Both the position numbers and the translations under genes were made by a program. This document shows positions 46,501-60,000 of a stretch of 64,000 nt of DNA, piece by piece. The notes below the pieces were generated by a model that was not told where the DNA came from, made no database searches, and saw only the letters and a list, made by a program, of their open reading frames with translations. This DNA is from Odontesthes bonariensis (Eukaryota > Chordata > Actinopteri > Atheriniformes > Atherinopsidae): assembly GCF_027942865.1 (NCBI RefSeq), contig NC_134524.1, forward strand, positions 5,833,036 through 5,897,035, in the 5' to 3' direction. The first letter of the stretch is position 1; each line of letters starts with the position of its first letter.

Positions 46501-49500
46501 CACTGAAAAAAGTGACTTTTTGGTGAAGTAAACTTTATTAGAGTAACTGTCATAATTTCTACCTTGTATTCTTAAGATTCAGTAAGAACTAGAGCTTCTT
46601 AAGTAAAATGAAACATTTTATTAACGTAATACATGAATTATGGGGGAAGAGTAAGTTTTACTTTGGTTTCCTCATACAATTTAAATGTTTAATAGTTGTA
46701 TGTACATAAACCTAGAAATACCACATAAACTTTACTCTGAAAGTGTATCGTTAAAATCTACTAAGTTACTTCATAACAGCAAATACTACAGATATATAAA
46801 ATTTACTTAAAATTTTGAGTAAAATTATGTTCCTGCCTATGAAAAACAAGTAGAGTTTATTTCATTTGTTTAAATATAACTTAAAACTTAGACGTAATTA
46901 AGTAAATATTACTTAATATCTTCAAAACTGTTATGTTTTATGGTCAGTAAAATTTACTTGATACTGGCAAGTGAGTGTTACTTGATATTGCAGCATTAAA
47001 TTTTACTTAAATCTTACTTAAGCTCCAGGTTCATTATGAGACTTACAAAGAAAAGCTATGTGTGTTCAACCAGACTTTGCATAGAACAAGGGAGAGTTAT
47101 TTTTCTGAAATCATCAAAAACTGCAGTAACAACTCTCGTGTCCTGTTTGCTACAGTAAACAGATTAACAAACCCTCCAGTTTCACTGCCTTTAGAACTCA
47201 TTTCTACATCCAAGTATAATGAGTTTGCAACATTCTTTAATGACAAAGTTCAAGGCATTAAAAATGCAATAATTTCCACAACACAAATAACTACTCTGCA
47301 GCCAGCTATACACCTAGAGCTGACACATTTCACACCTGTTACTGACAAAACAGTCGAAGAGACCATCTGCAGTCTGAGTTCATCAACGTGCTGCCTTGAT
47401 GAGTTGCTCACTAGATTCCTAAAGTCTGTGCTGAGCAGTTTGTTACCACAACTTGCTCATCTAGTCAACATCTCACTCCAGACTGGAACATTTCCAAAGG
47501 CCTTAAAAACTGCTGTCATTAAGCCTCTTCTAAAGAAGAGCAGTCTTGATGCCACAATACTGAACAACTACCGGCCCATATCAAACCTGCCATTCTTAGG
47601 CAAAGTCCTAGAAAAAGTTGTATACCAACAGCTTCGTGACTTTCTCCTGTCTAACAATGCTTTTGATACTTTCCAATCAGGCTTTAGGCCCCACCACAGC
47701 ACTGAGACAGCTCTGATCAAGGTGACAAATGACATCCGCCTGAACACAGATGCAAGTAGAGTCACAGTCTTAGTTCTGCTGGACCTGAGTGCTGCCTTTG
47801 ACACAGTTGACCATGCGATCTTATTACAGAGGTTAGAAGACTGGGTGGGAATCTCTGGTCGTGCTTTAAACTGGTTCAAGTCCTATCTGGAGGACAGGAA
47901 ATATTTTGTTGAAATTGGTAACTGTGTCTCAGACCAAATGGCTATGACCTGTGGGGTTCCCCAGGGGTCAATCCTGGGACCCGTATTGTTCAATCTGTAC
48001 ATGCTTCCACTAGGCCAGCTAATACGCAGCTATAATGTGTCCTACCACAACTTTGCAGATGACACTCAGATCTACGTGTCACTGACGGCACGAGAACACG
48101 GGCCTGTAGATACACTGTGTCGCTGCATCGAACAGATCAGTGTGTGGATGCAAAACAATTTCCTCCAGCTAAACTCAGACAAAACTGAAATCATTGTCTG
48201 TGGCCAACAGAAACAAAGAGAAAGTGTTATCAGTCACCTTGAGACTCTCTCTCTAAAACCTAAAACCTATCAAGTTAGAAATCTCGGGGTAATATTGGAC
48301 TCAGACCTGAACTTTAACAGCCACATTAAATCTGTAACATCAGCAGCTTTTTACCATCAAAAAAACATTGCCAGAATCAAAGGAATAGTGTCTAAACCAG
48401 ACTTAGAGAGACTGATCCATGCGTTTGTCTCCAGCAGGTTAGACTGCTGTAACGGCCTGCTCACTGGGCTCTCTAAACGGGCTGTAAGACAGCTGCAGTA
48501 CATCCAGAACGCTGCTGCTCGAGTCCTGACTAGAACCAGGAAATACGACCATATTAGTCCAGTGCTCAGGTCTCTGCACTGGCTTCCTGTCGCTCATAGA
48601 ATAGACTTTAAAACAGCTCTGCTTGTGTACAAGTCTCTTCATGGTCAAGCGCCAAAGTACATCTCTGACATGTTAGAGCCATATGAACCAACTCGGGCTC
48701 TGAGAACCTCAGGGAGGGGTCTCCTGCTGGGGCCCAGAGTCAGGACTAAACAAGCTGAGGCTGCGTTTCAGTTTTATGCTCCTAAAATCTGGAACAGTCT
48801 TTCAGTTTGATGCTCCTAACATCTGGAACAGCCTTCCAGAAGATGTGAGACAGGCTTCAGCTCTGACCATGTTTAAATCCAGGCTGAAAACTGTTCTATT
48901 TAGCTGTGCATATGACACCTGAAAGTATTTTATCTGCACTCTTCACTTTTTAATTAATTAATGATTATTTTAATGGGTTTTAAATTTCTTTCGTTTTTAA
49001 TTTCTTTCTTTTATTTTTTTTATTCCTTTTTAATGGTTTTATTGCCTTCTTGTGATTTTATGTATCTGTAAAGCACTTTGAATTGCCCTGTGTATGAATT
49101 GTGCTCTATAAATAAAATTGCCTTGCCTTGCCTAAATCATCTGAGTGCAAATACTTAGAAAGGGTTTTTTAAGTAAATCTTATGAGTTGTTTTTTTTTCA
49201 GTCTATCTATCTATCTAACATATCGTGACATTTCTTAGAAGATGGTAAAAACAACTCGGCATTAACCATTTTTACACTCTGGGAGTACTCTAAAGAACAG
49301 GATAGGAGGGTCGTGTACAGTGACTGATTGGTGATTTTATTCCACATTCTTTACCTTTACACCACTAACACACAAATACTCCTCCCACACAGCACTGTTT
49401 CACTAGTTTCCAACCATAGTCATCTAAACCCGTCCCACCCACACAGTCGTGTCACTCTGACCATAAGTGGGACTTCCATAACTGACTTCACTTCCCTTTT

Positions 49501-51657
49501 ACCAAGTTGTCTTTATTTTCTTCTAAGTACAGTTGTTTTCTAACTGTGTCGTGAAGCTATAGGTAAGCGAATGAATGTTTCGGGGGCTGTATGTTGGTTA
49601 GCACTGTCCCCTCACTTTGAGAGTGCAGTTTGCATGCTCTCCCTGCGAAGGCCGGGGTCCTCTTTGGGCCCCCCAGCTTCCTCCCACAGTCCAGTGACAT
49701 GCAATATCTACCGTTGGAGTGACTGTTAGCATGTATCACTGTGTTGAGAATCAGTGAGGAGGAGGTGACTGCTATATTTCACCAGAGAGTAAAGAATTCA
49801 GTTGCAAATGGAGGTCTCATTCCCACATCTGTGAGCTTACGGATTCATTTAAAAGGGAAGGTGCTGTTTGATGCTGAGCTGCAGTCATTAAAGAGCATTT
49901 ACACATATGTTTTCCTGCATGTCGTCAGGGTAAATGTGTCGTCCTTGGCCCTGTTTAACAGTCAATGAGCAAAATTTTAGGGGGTACAAGATGTCAAGGA
50001 TAGATGAGCAGATGTGGCTTTTAACTGTTAGCAGGCCACTATCTGGGTTTTTATTTCCACTTTGTAACAAAATGTTATTTGGAGTCATCATTTTAAGTTT
50101 TGGCCTTACCTCTTATTACCACTTGGCCCTATTCCTCCATTTAACATGCTTCTTTTCATTTGACCCGACAGACGACCTCTACTCCTTAACCCCAAAAAGA
50201 CAAGGGTCGGGCCTTAGGTAATGTCTAATATTTTTTATCAAATATCTTTATTTGGGAAGTCTTGTGAACATCCATCAAGATCCAGAGACACTTAGATGAA
50301 GACGATAAACACTTATATTTGATGGAAAAGGCTTCGCAGTTTGATCAGTTTGGGTCTGTCAGTGAATCCATCGACACTCATTGTAACCCAAAACAACACC
50401 ACCTGGGCTGAATGTGTTATACGTTTCAGGTTATAATCAGTGTCTTTAAAAGGTGACTGGCTAAAAATGAACTGTGAATGAGCCAGTTGTTGGAAACCAC
50501 AGTAACTGTGGCCTGTGATGTTCAGCCAACACAACATCCAGTTCAGTGCTTTGCCAATATGTCGTCTGGCTCCTTTTCATACCACATTTGTTGCTTTATG
50601 CTTTAATACAGTTTATAACACACCTTATGGCCTGTGCTTGCATGAAGATGCAGTCGTCAGCATGCTGACATTCATCCACTGCTACTGCTGTTACCGTTTA
50701 CTGTTATGTTGAGCATTTTGACGCTGAACATTAAGCATATACAGCTCTAGGCCATTTTTCAGCTGATTCGTGTTGAGAAATTGTGGCCTGATCATGGCCA
50801 TGTGAAAGATCATCAAACAGGTTGATCAAACCTTTTTACTGGCCATCATCTGGGGACAGTCAGAGGCTGTACCGAACATGTCAGCACTCGTCCAATGGGG
50901 GAGCCACAGAGTGTTAATGATGATAATGCAGGAAACGAGTATTTACGACACCGAAGAAACGAGACTACCAGAGACTCTTCGTGGTCATTTTCTTGTGGGA
51001 ATATATTAAAAAATGATATGTTATTCAAATTACTCTTTCTAATAGTGATGATATTCCAGTCTAGACCAACGTGGTGGAATAAAGGGCCTCTCCCACCCAC
51101 TCACTGACAGACAGCATTACTACGAACAGACACGCTTTACAGTCCCCTGGCAGAAGAGTTATTGTAACTCAATGGGACCATTTCCTGGTTAAAGAAAGGT
51201 TAAATAAAATAAAAAAAACAGTGTTGAATCACTAAATATCAACATACAACACAAAGTCACACTTCATGATCAAGCTTATAATGTGTGAACATAAAAACTT
51301 AGGACATATACTGTAGGGTTATATGATACAAAGTACGAGCCACTTAAAGTACTTCCTGCCTTTGTGTTGTGTGGCGTTTCGTATTGAAATTAACTACCAT
51401 ACCATATTTCCTTCCTTTTTCTTCAAACAGCCTCATACAGTGAGTTACACTACATGATATAAACAGTATTCCTGTCATCAACTTGTTACTGAACTGTTAC
51501 AAAGTTAGGTTTATCATTTCTGTAAGTTCCTGACTCAGTTCTAAATAACTGTTTAACATATTTCCGCAGCTTTGCTGTTGCCTGATCGCATTTTAAAAGG
51601 TAAAATGTACGTACCTTGAAAATGAATGCATGAAACAACGAGGATTAGAGGATTCAT
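43036..51657 (-). CDS. SLAM-type receptor C (ectodomain and TM; tail not found)
   Basis: Minus-strand exons in phase: 51657-51615 (signal peptide MNPLILVVSCIHFQ, donor GTACGTAC), 45905-45702 and 45615-45505 (one V-like domain split by an 86-bp intron), 43849-43580 (C2 domain, 270 nt like the C2 exons of A and B), 43140-43036 (TM, FFFGGFLGGFITVIIIYCF). The V half-exons lack disulphide Cys and the C2 exon has the four-Cys pattern, both SLAM-like. After 43036 a donor GTGAG follows but I found no convincing tail exon; read-through would give about 45 further residues before TAA, with no ITSM. Intron 1 is about 5.7 kb and holds a nested transposon stack; intron 3 holds an L1-like insertion. It is the family member nearest VANGL2, like SLAMF6 in human (knowledge), but orthology is not proven. 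Confidence 0.72.
44023..44906 (+). mobile_element. L1-like LINE 3' fragment with 17-bp target duplication
   Basis: Encodes the C-terminal part of an L1-type ORF2 with a zinc-knuckle-like CPRCKTGK...HMFWTC (one frameshift near 44228-44235). Ends in an A-rich tail after AATAAACATATTG. Flanked by the identical 17-mer AGAAATAAGCTGTAAAA at 44006-44022 and 44907-44923. It sits in intron 3 of receptor C, opposite strand. Confidence 0.88.
44924..45400. repeat. Possible LTR-like segment
   Basis: Contains a promoter-like AGTATTTAAGGGCCCTTATG and a polyA signal AATAAAAAACC followed by CTCAACACCTGTGTCCTC, as in fish LTR ends. No target duplication was found, so this is tentative. Confidence 0.3.
46430..46500 (+). 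repeat. LINE/SINE 3' end with (TATC)n tail
   Basis: GAATTTCCTTTGGGATCAAT then AAAG and repeated TATC to 46500. The TATC run resumes at 49203-49217, showing it was split by the next element. Confidence 0.8.
46501..49203. mobile_element. CACTGAAAAAA-ended element split by an L2 LINE
   Basis: Left end CACTGAAAAAAGTGAC; right end reverse complement GACTGAAAAAAAAACAAC; TA on each side inside a TATC repeat (46499-46500, 49204-49205). The interior is AT-rich with many ACTTAA motifs and is interrupted by the LINE at about 47022-49135. Confidence 0.7.
47022..49135 (+). mobile_element. L2-like LINE, reverse transcriptase nearly intact
   Basis: An open frame of 582 codons from 47062 (extending in frame back to about 47033) contains the RT order NNYRPISNLPFLGKVLEK, SGFRPHHSTETALI, LLDLSAAFDTVDH, MTCGVPQGSILGPVLFNLY and FADDTQIYVSL (catalytic F-A-D-D). 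It stops at 48808-48810 because a roughly 35-bp stretch around TTTGATGCTCCTA is duplicated; beyond it the expected ...[10 protein letters not shown] sequence resumes. The 3' end has AAAGCACTTTGAATTGCC and a (TTGCC)n tail. The endonuclease domain is missing (5' truncation), so it is not autonomous. It lies inside another element in intron 1 of receptor C. Confidence 0.9.
49206..51614. other. Intron 1 of receptor C, remaining part
   Basis: Besides the short SINE-like piece near 49580-49730 I see no exon or element. Confidence 0.4.
49580..49730 (+). repeat. Dispersed fish repeat, SINE-like, copy 3 (partial)
   Basis: GGTTAGCACTGTCCCCTCAC head and TCCTCCCACAGTCCAGTGAC; the tail is missing. Confidence 0.55.
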
Positions 51658-54600
51658 CTCAACAGCGAAGCGTAAAAGATGTATGTCAGAGTTCCTGTTT
51701 TTCTTTTTTAAAAAAAACCCAGCTCACGTCATGCGAGTCATGCAGCCGTGTGTCACAACCAGAGCATCTTTCCCAGCGTAGTCCAGTGTTCTTAAGTGAG
51801 TCTGAATGAGAGAATGTATTGGTCCAAGTAAGGTCTGTCAGTCCCACAGAAAGCATGGCAGTCTGCAGGGGCAGCACATGGAGGAAGTCGTCACAGCTGG
51901 GCGCGATAACAGCGCTGCTATCAACAGACCTTGGCTGGTCGAAGACGTTTTGCTCAAACAAAGTTCTTTGTTGAGGCGAGATAATAACTGAAGGTCGTGA
52001 ACAGCTTTTATTAGAAACACATAAAACTTTGTCGACTACTCTCAGATGACTGATGCTATGTGGAACGATACGAGTGTCACAAAAGTGCACGTCTGTATAA
52101 AGAGTGAGGGCGTGAATGAGGAAATATATACAGAAATAACTAAATAAATAAAAGACAAATAAATAATACGGTAAAAGATGGTGGTCATATGAAGACAAAT
52201 GCAAAAGCAGAACAGCAAAAGAGGCGAACTATCCCTTTAACACATTTTGTTCAAGGTCCCTTTTTTTGTTTGACTGTAAATACATTAAAAAAAAAAAGCT
52301 GAATTGTAGAAGAGCTGCAAAAATGTCTCTTTAAAGAACCACAGTCCAGTTTCGCAGCACATCTGGAGAGATAAGACAATACAGGGGGATGTCACAAAAC
52401 TAAATGGGTCAAATTAATATATGACAGGCTGGAAAATATGCATTTCCCCTTTAAATGCAAACCACAGAGTCAAATGTGACATTTCTTTGAAATGATTATT
52501 GTATTTTCCCCATCTCTACAAAGGAAAACACCTGTTGCTACATTCACAGTTTCTTCCACATCTCATATCATTTTAGGAACTTTTTCTTTAGCTTGTTCGG
52601 CAGGCATGACGTTTGACACCTCTGCATGTCACATGCTTTCACTTCCTGTCTTTTCGCAGCGAAACAAGAACACAGACATCTTATGACCCGTAAGGAAAGT
52701 AGATAATTTATTAAGAACATTTTGCTTCAACTGAGCTCCTACAGATGGTGTAGCAGAAAGTAATCTTCCTTCTGAAACGCATTAGCTGAGTTTTAGTGTA
52801 AGCACAACAGGAAAATGCGTACTTACGAAACTGCATTCTAGTGTACAAGCGTGTGAGGCACACAACAATCTGAAGTGTTAAAAAACACACCAATGTGCAC
52901 GTCTATCACAACCCAAAACAGATACAGCAGCTTCATTATTAGTCAAGACAGTCTGACACAAACAATTAATACATTTACCTGTTAGTTTAGCACCGGCAAA
53001 TCTATCAAAAGTAATTGGTTGGTGGATACACTTTTATTTTGGCAAATATCTGAACATTACATAACTATCACAGGTTAAAGAGAAACCGTCCATATTGTTT
53101 AAGTTCTTAAATGTCCTCAAAGAGCAGCTAATCTTAGTATTTTTCCACTGTGGTTGTCACTGACACACAGCACAGGGCCCACACAGTCTCCGCCTCCGCA
53201 CACTTATTCACCCAATCAATGCACCTTCCAGCCACTAGTCTCAGGTCTTCCAGTTAAACTGTGTCATTACGCCTTTAGGGCTGGTTTCCTGGATGAATGA
53301 AACAATCTTTCCCAAGGCTGTCAAACTTTTAGATTTTTACAAAAAATGTTAAAGTTTGATTTCTTAAAAAAAAAAAAATGGCCAGCACAAGCCGTGTTAG
53401 TGCAAAGAGGAAGGAGACCTTGAATGGGCCAATTAGCAGATAAACACTCTTATCATTCTCGGATAGTGGTAATCGGGGGGGGGGGGTATTTATTTGTCAT
53501 AGACTTGGACCATGGCGCAAGATATTGAAAATAATGGGTTACTTCAAGATGTTCTGTATAAAAGGGCCGTTTAAGAGACAGCATTTCTGGTTCTGACGTA
53601 AGAAAATCGATACTTTAACTTCTAAACTGAAAATTGTTATTGTAGCAATTCAGTGCTAAGCATGTGTCCATATGTGAGATTAGTTTTCAGCTTAAGGTAT
53701 TGCATTACTTAGGATTCCAGTTGATGTAAGAGGGATCTATTATAAAGGGATATTTTGCCTCATCTGCAACAGATCGAATTCCTTAGAGCCAATAAATGTT
53801 GAGATAAATCGTGCCCTTTCGAGGCCCTTTGGGTGTTGGGAAGTTTCCCGACTTTATGTCGCTGGTCCAGCGGTGCTCAGCCATAAATACTTTTTTCTAT
53901 ATCTGTGAGGCCCCGACACTGACACCGAAGTCGCTGTGTGTTTGCACCACAGGAGTGATCTGTGGCTGGAGGTAATTCTCTTCAACATTATACCCTTTTT
54001 TCATGAGCTGACCATTTCCTGAGGTCTCAATGAAATGTCTGTGGCGTGTTGTGGTCAAAATAACACAAAAGCACATCTTTTTCTTCCATAATCTCATAGC
54101 AAGTCGTGAGTACTTACGGCCCGAGTTGTTGAAAAATGCGCCGCAGAATGTAACGGCCTGTTCAATGACACCACTGAACTCATTTTGTAATTCCTCCGTC
54201 ACCCGGGACTTCCCCCATCGTTCATTTCTTCTGCGTTTTCTTTACGCTCAACATTAAAAACGTGTTTATTAGCCCCATATGTCCCCACTGTTTGTTTTTG
54301 TAATGAATGCAACAACTCTGCACTGATGGTGCATTCAATCATAAATGGAAAAAGGGACATTTCTGACGCCTGAAAGGTGGTGCGTGCGGTGGTTAGCACC
54401 ATCACCTCACAGAAAGAACTGGGCCTGTCCTGCGTGGAGTTTGCATGTTCTCCCTGTACATGTGCGGCTTCCTCCCACCTTCTAACAACATGCGTGTTCG
54501 GTTCATTGACCCTAAAATTCACAATCATTAGAGTAAGCTGATATGGCGAATGGATGGATGCAGGATATAAAACATAAAACAAAGTACTGGTACCATTACT

Positions 54601-55789
54601 CGTTCATTTATGTCTCACGTTGAGTGAACTATACACTTTCTGATGAGATTGGATGTTAATAACAGCAAAAACGAAGCACACAAGAGTTCCAACACCCCAC
54701 TTCCAAGGTACTGTGAAGTAGGAGGCTGGATAAACTTGGAAAGAGCGACTCATCACATCTCTATCAAGCAGTTCCAGTTGTTAAGGAGCTACGCCTCTCT
54801 CTAGTCATTAACATTACAGTATGATATGAGCAGATCCTGGGGATTCAGAGCTGGTGGTTTCTCAGAGGAATCAGTCAAAATCTGCTCAATATCAAACATG
54901 CCGGATATTTGGTCTTCAGAGCATTCACACATAAAGACTGTTTACCAGCGATTAAACTCCAGTGGCTTCGATCTAAATCTGGCTTAAAATATTCTAAAAT
55001 GACCTTGGTGTTAATTCGGACTCTAAAACCACGTCTTTGCCCTCAAACAATCCTTTAACGTGTGATGTCCTGCTGTTTGGTTCAGTGGAGTCAAAACCCA
55101 GGAAGCCCGTCAGAAGCAGTTTTGCCTCCCGTTGATCGGACAGTGAAACAGGTCGTAAAGGTCAGAAAAGGCCAGAAAGCCTTTCAGCTGCTTTTTTATG
55201 CACTACTTGGTTCTGCTTGTAAAGGCCAAATCTGCAGCAAAAAGCTGAAAGGAATAAGGAACTAAGATCAGTATCAGAAAGAAAAGCCTCTAAAGCAGTA
55301 TAGCACATAAAACAGGACTTCTTAAATACAAGTATATCATCTTAAATTGTGTAGAAAATAAAACAGATGCATCAATTACAAAAAGGGAAAAACAGTGTAT
55401 TGACCGAGTTGGACATTTTAAATCAAAATAACTTTCTTTTTACCCATCAAAACACTTACATTTGTATAAAAAACACTACTAAAAAAACAGTATCCCCAGC
55501 TGTGAAGGGAAGAGGAAGCCCACAATGCGTTATCAGCTGTGAACACTCAGCGCTTACAGAAACAAGTCTCTTCTTTTTTTTTTTGTCCTCTGTTCACAAG
55601 AACCAAAGAGGAACAAGGACAGGGACCGGATCTGCTGCCTGGGCCCTCTCTTTTCCTGTTTGAGCTTATATTCTAACCCTGTAAGCTTTCATCCACTGAT
55701 AATAAACACCTCAAATAACGATGTAATGCTAAATGGTACGAAAAAGATACCTTGGAAGTTTAGCATCTCTGATTTGCCACCACCTTCCT
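51658..55789. other. Spacer between receptor C and VANGL2
   Basis: Probably contains the receptor C promoter near 51658 and the VANGL2 3' UTR to the left of 55790. A G-run is at 53477-53487. The terminus of a TTAA element (CGAACTATCCCTTTAA) is at 52226-52240. No confident exon was found. Confidence 0.35.
54375..54560 (+). repeat. Dispersed fish repeat, SINE-like, copy 4
   Basis: GTGGTTAGCACCATCACCTC head, TGGAGTTTGCATGTTCTCCC middle, GCGAATGGATGGATG tail. Confidence 0.6.
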
Positions 55790-57012
55790 CTACACAGATG
55801 TCTCTGACTGAAGCTTCATCACAAACTTGTGGCTTTTGGGGTCAATAAACTCCTCGCCCAGGCGCAGGAAGGGGAGGGGTGTTACTGTGACAACCAGTGC
55901 GAAGTCGAGGCGTTTCAAGCTGAAGACCTGCCCCTGGCGCAGGGACGCCGTCACTGGCTCCTCGCTTATTAGTGTCCACTGGCGCCCCCTGTTGTGGTCC
56001 AAATACTGCAGGGTGGGACCTGGGGTGAGGTAACGCTCCAGAAAAGCCTTCAAAGACAGAAAAGAAAAACGTGTCGACAGTGAATCTGACGCAGTTTAGA
56101 CACGAGTAGAACTGAATTCTTCGCAGCTATAAAGTCTGTACTGCAGGTTTTAAACCAAATTGAAGGCTTTTTGCATTCACGCGTCTTCACGGAAACTAAA
56201 ATACGCTCATAAATGATTAAAAGAACCCTCCTAACCTTGGGGGTCATGCTGTGTGTGATGCAGAACTGCAGATGGTTGATGATGTTCTCCATGGTGTGGT
56301 AGGACTGCTGCCTGGTGGCTCTGAGGTACTTCTGCATGGCCCGGGCCATGGGTGCAAAGATGGCCTGAGCAGCCTCCCGGGGGTCCATCACTTCCCGCGG
56401 GTGTTTGGGTGAAGAAGCAACCGTCTCCTCGTCCTGATGACGCTTGATGTGGGTGAAGGCTTCTTCAACAGCCACCACCAATCTGTGGAGACACAGGAAA
56501 GCATGAATGATTCCAACGTGTTTTATATAAAAAGTACGGCATTAATGTTGGAGCTTTAAGAGAATGTGAAGACGCTGCACTGACTACATCTATCATGACC
56601 CCAACCTTTGAGCATTTCTGGACCGCAGGAACTTCTTATTTCTTATAACAACAGAAAGAACTCATTTTCAAACACTGCAGGAATTGTGTAATGATCAAAT
56701 CAAACTTTATTTATATAGCACCTTTCATACTAAAAAGCAGCACAAAGTGCTTTACATAATAAAATCAATAATCAAATCAATTCATGCATAAAATCACACA
56801 CACAACATCACACCGACAACCACACTGCACGCATACCACCCCCCCCCCCCCTCCAACATGAGCAACATCAATATCAACAACAATCAACATTAAAATCTGG
56901 CTTGACGCTGAAGTGAGGAAACAGTATCTTGGGGATCCCGGTGTGGAAGATCCCATGAGGAAAAACACTGGATAAATAAGTGTATAATAAGTATATAATC
57001 AAATAATTAAAA

Positions 57013-57045
<33 letters not shown>

Positions 57046-60000
57046 GATATTTTAAATAATGGATGAATAGATAAAATGTAAACTAAAACAAAACAAACTA
57101 AAAATAAATAATTAAATAAACATATAAAATAATATATATAAAAATAATAAATAAATTAAATAAAATTCAGCTGTAAGCTAAACTAAAAAGGTAGGTCTTG
57201 GGCCTCTTTTTAAAAACATCAACATTTCTGCAGCCCTGGGGTTCTCTGGCAGGCTGTTCCACAGATGAGGTCCATAATAGTGGAACGACGTCTCACCATA
57301 AGTTTTGGTTCGAACTTTAGGAACAACTAAAAGGCCGGTACCAGAGGACCTCAGGGTCCGCGAGGGCTCATTTATAAATAACTAAAAGAACCTTAAAATC
57401 AATCCTGAAATGAAATTATGTAAAAGTACGCTGATTGGTTGCCCACCATTACTAAAACAGTACTCATAGACATCAATGAAATGTTTTTAACATAAGCAGT
57501 GAAGCCCAGTACTGGCAGGCTGTCATGTTACTTCAGTGAGCCCACAGTACCATATGAAACAAAACGGCCTTCCTCTTAAACTCTGTGCAAAGACCCAGGC
57601 TGCCAGCAGGCCCCACAGAGCAAAAACCACACATCCACCCAGAAGACAGCAGAGGAAGGCCCCCGAGGTCACAGGGCAGACGCCCCCCGGAATCAGGGGG
57701 CGACAGCCCACCAGCTCCAGCCGCCCAGGCATGAGTCAAGCAAGTCCTAGAGCCACCCAACGCCCCAGCAGAGGCCCGCTGGACACCCGAGAAGACCAGG
57801 CACCCCAGACAGCCAACCAACGTGGGCCAGTGGACACCCCCATGCCCTAGGCAAAGCGCCCTGGGAGCCAGTGGTGGCCCTCTCCAGCCATGATTGAGCA
57901 CATTTCATGTAAGAACTATACCATATACTTTGCTTTCCATGCACACACATTCACCCTGACACATGCATATTAGTCCAGTGCTCAGGTCTCTGCACTGGCT
58001 TCCTGTCGCTCAGAGAATAGACTTTAAAACAGCTCTGCTTGTGTACAAGTCTCTTCATGGTCAAGCGCCAAAGTACATCTCTGACATGTTAGAGCCATAT
58101 GAACCAACTCGGGCTCTGAGAACCTCAGGGAGGGGTCTCCTGCTGGTGCCCAGAGTCAGGACTAAACAAGCTGAGGCTGCGTTTCAGTTTGATGCTCCTA
58201 AAAACTGGAACAGCCTTCCAGAAGATGTGAGACAGGCCTCAACTCTGACAATGTTGCATTGCATTATCATATCTTTCCCACAGAGGTCGCAGCATCTCTG
58301 TTTAGTCCTTCTACAGATGTCCGCCCGTCAGGTTTGGCATTATTATGCATGTATATAGTAAATGTATACATATAAATAAATGTATGAAGTATTTTAACAA
58401 AAATAAATAAGCAAGCAATACTTGGGCATCAAGGGGAGCTTTGTATTTATAAAGCTGCCAAACCTTCGTGCCATCCAGCAAACCATTTCTGGCTTCCATT
58501 AGTTTTAAACAGAGCGAGCATCAACAGAGAGCTCCTTCCAGCCTGCAGAGTGCGACATGCCCCCCGATGTCGTCACTATTAAGTGGTTAAAAGCTCTGCT
58601 GTACAAACGGGAACAGAAACCCGAGCATGAAAGGAGCACCATAACAGCCCATAACAAGCCTACCTGGCCTTTCGTTTGCGAACCCTCCGCTCCACCTCTG
58701 CCTCCTCGTAGTAGTACTCATTGTGAGAGTTGTCTCTTCTCCGAGCGGCGGCTGCTATCATGGCTCTCGACTGGCCCGTGGAGTTGTTGGTGCTGTTCTC
58801 TGTGGACAAAAACACTGAAGTTTAAGACGATCCATCCAACAGATGTGAACAGTTGAGGTGAGCCATGGTCCCAGCTCGGGTTAGCGTTAGGTCATTTAAC
58901 CCTGAGGAGCTTGTCGTATAAATGTCAGAGAAAGCGGTGCATGCTGCCTTTGCAGGCCGATAATAAGCACTACGTACAAAAAAAATAAATAAATATGGAA
59001 ACTGATTTCTGTTTGTGATTCAATTGCTGAAAAATCCCTAAACTGTGTGACGCAGGTTCCTAAGGGTTCACTGGGCCACAGTCCTTTGTCCAAAGTATAA
59101 ATGTACGGGAGCCTAATCAAGCTGCTGACTGATGTTGACTGTTTGCTTTAAGTGAGTTGTCTTAATGGGATGATTTTCAGTCAATTTCCGAAGCGTTTAA
59201 CCGTCTAACCAAAGAAACAGAAAAATATGTGGATCAGAGCAGCTTTATTTGGGGTTTGATTGTATGAATAAACGCTGATTTGCTTTACTTTTCTTACATC
59301 GAGGGGGAAATCAAGCTGCAAACCACTTTATCTGGGCGTGCGAGTCTGGTTTGGAGAAGCTTGATTTGCTCTGGTTATGGCGTGACTAACAGTCATTTCT
59401 TTTGTTCTACTGCTGTGGAAATGTGCTCATGGAGTGGATTACCACCAATGCATCCTTAACCTGGTCCCAACATTTCATATCAGTATCTGATCAGAGCAAC
59501 GTAGTTATTCTTTATTACTAATGTGATAAAAGAGGTCCAGATGTCCCAGATTCAGTACTGTGATCATCCAAGTTGCCAGTTGACCATTTATATGTGCCGT
59601 TTTAACTCATGAACATTGCTCCGAGGAAGAGAAGAAAATATGCATGTACCTTCCTCCAGGTTGTAGACTTTGAAGGCAGAAAGCTTCTTGGTGAGGATGG
59701 ACTTGGGCAGGTTCAGCAGTGCAGGGTTGTAGACCGTAAAGTCGCTGTAATACTGGTCCAGAACCCACACTGCTGCCCGTTGGATGCTGCATGGCACCAC
59801 AAAGAGGAAGAACTGTTCAGTCAGCTATATTTCACAGCACCGACTTGTTATCAGCATGCACCATTCCCTGACAACCAAACAGGTCCATGACCACCAATGA
59901 GAACAAAAACATCTGCTGTACTGCAACACTGTGAGAAATGATAATAAGCTCTCAGACCTGAAAGCCAAAGAGTTCCTGTGCACGTGTATGCAACTTTAAT

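Noticed and set aside
53897-54202. Minus-strand open frame of about 100 codons that looks partly coding, with a donor-like GTAAGTAC and acceptor-like CCACAG inside
   Set aside because: The frame does not continue across the possible intron, there is no ATG or upstream exon, and I recognise no domain.
57536-57901. Long overlapping frames on both strands
   Set aside because: Explained by GC-rich composition of a probable repeat; no domain and no splice context.
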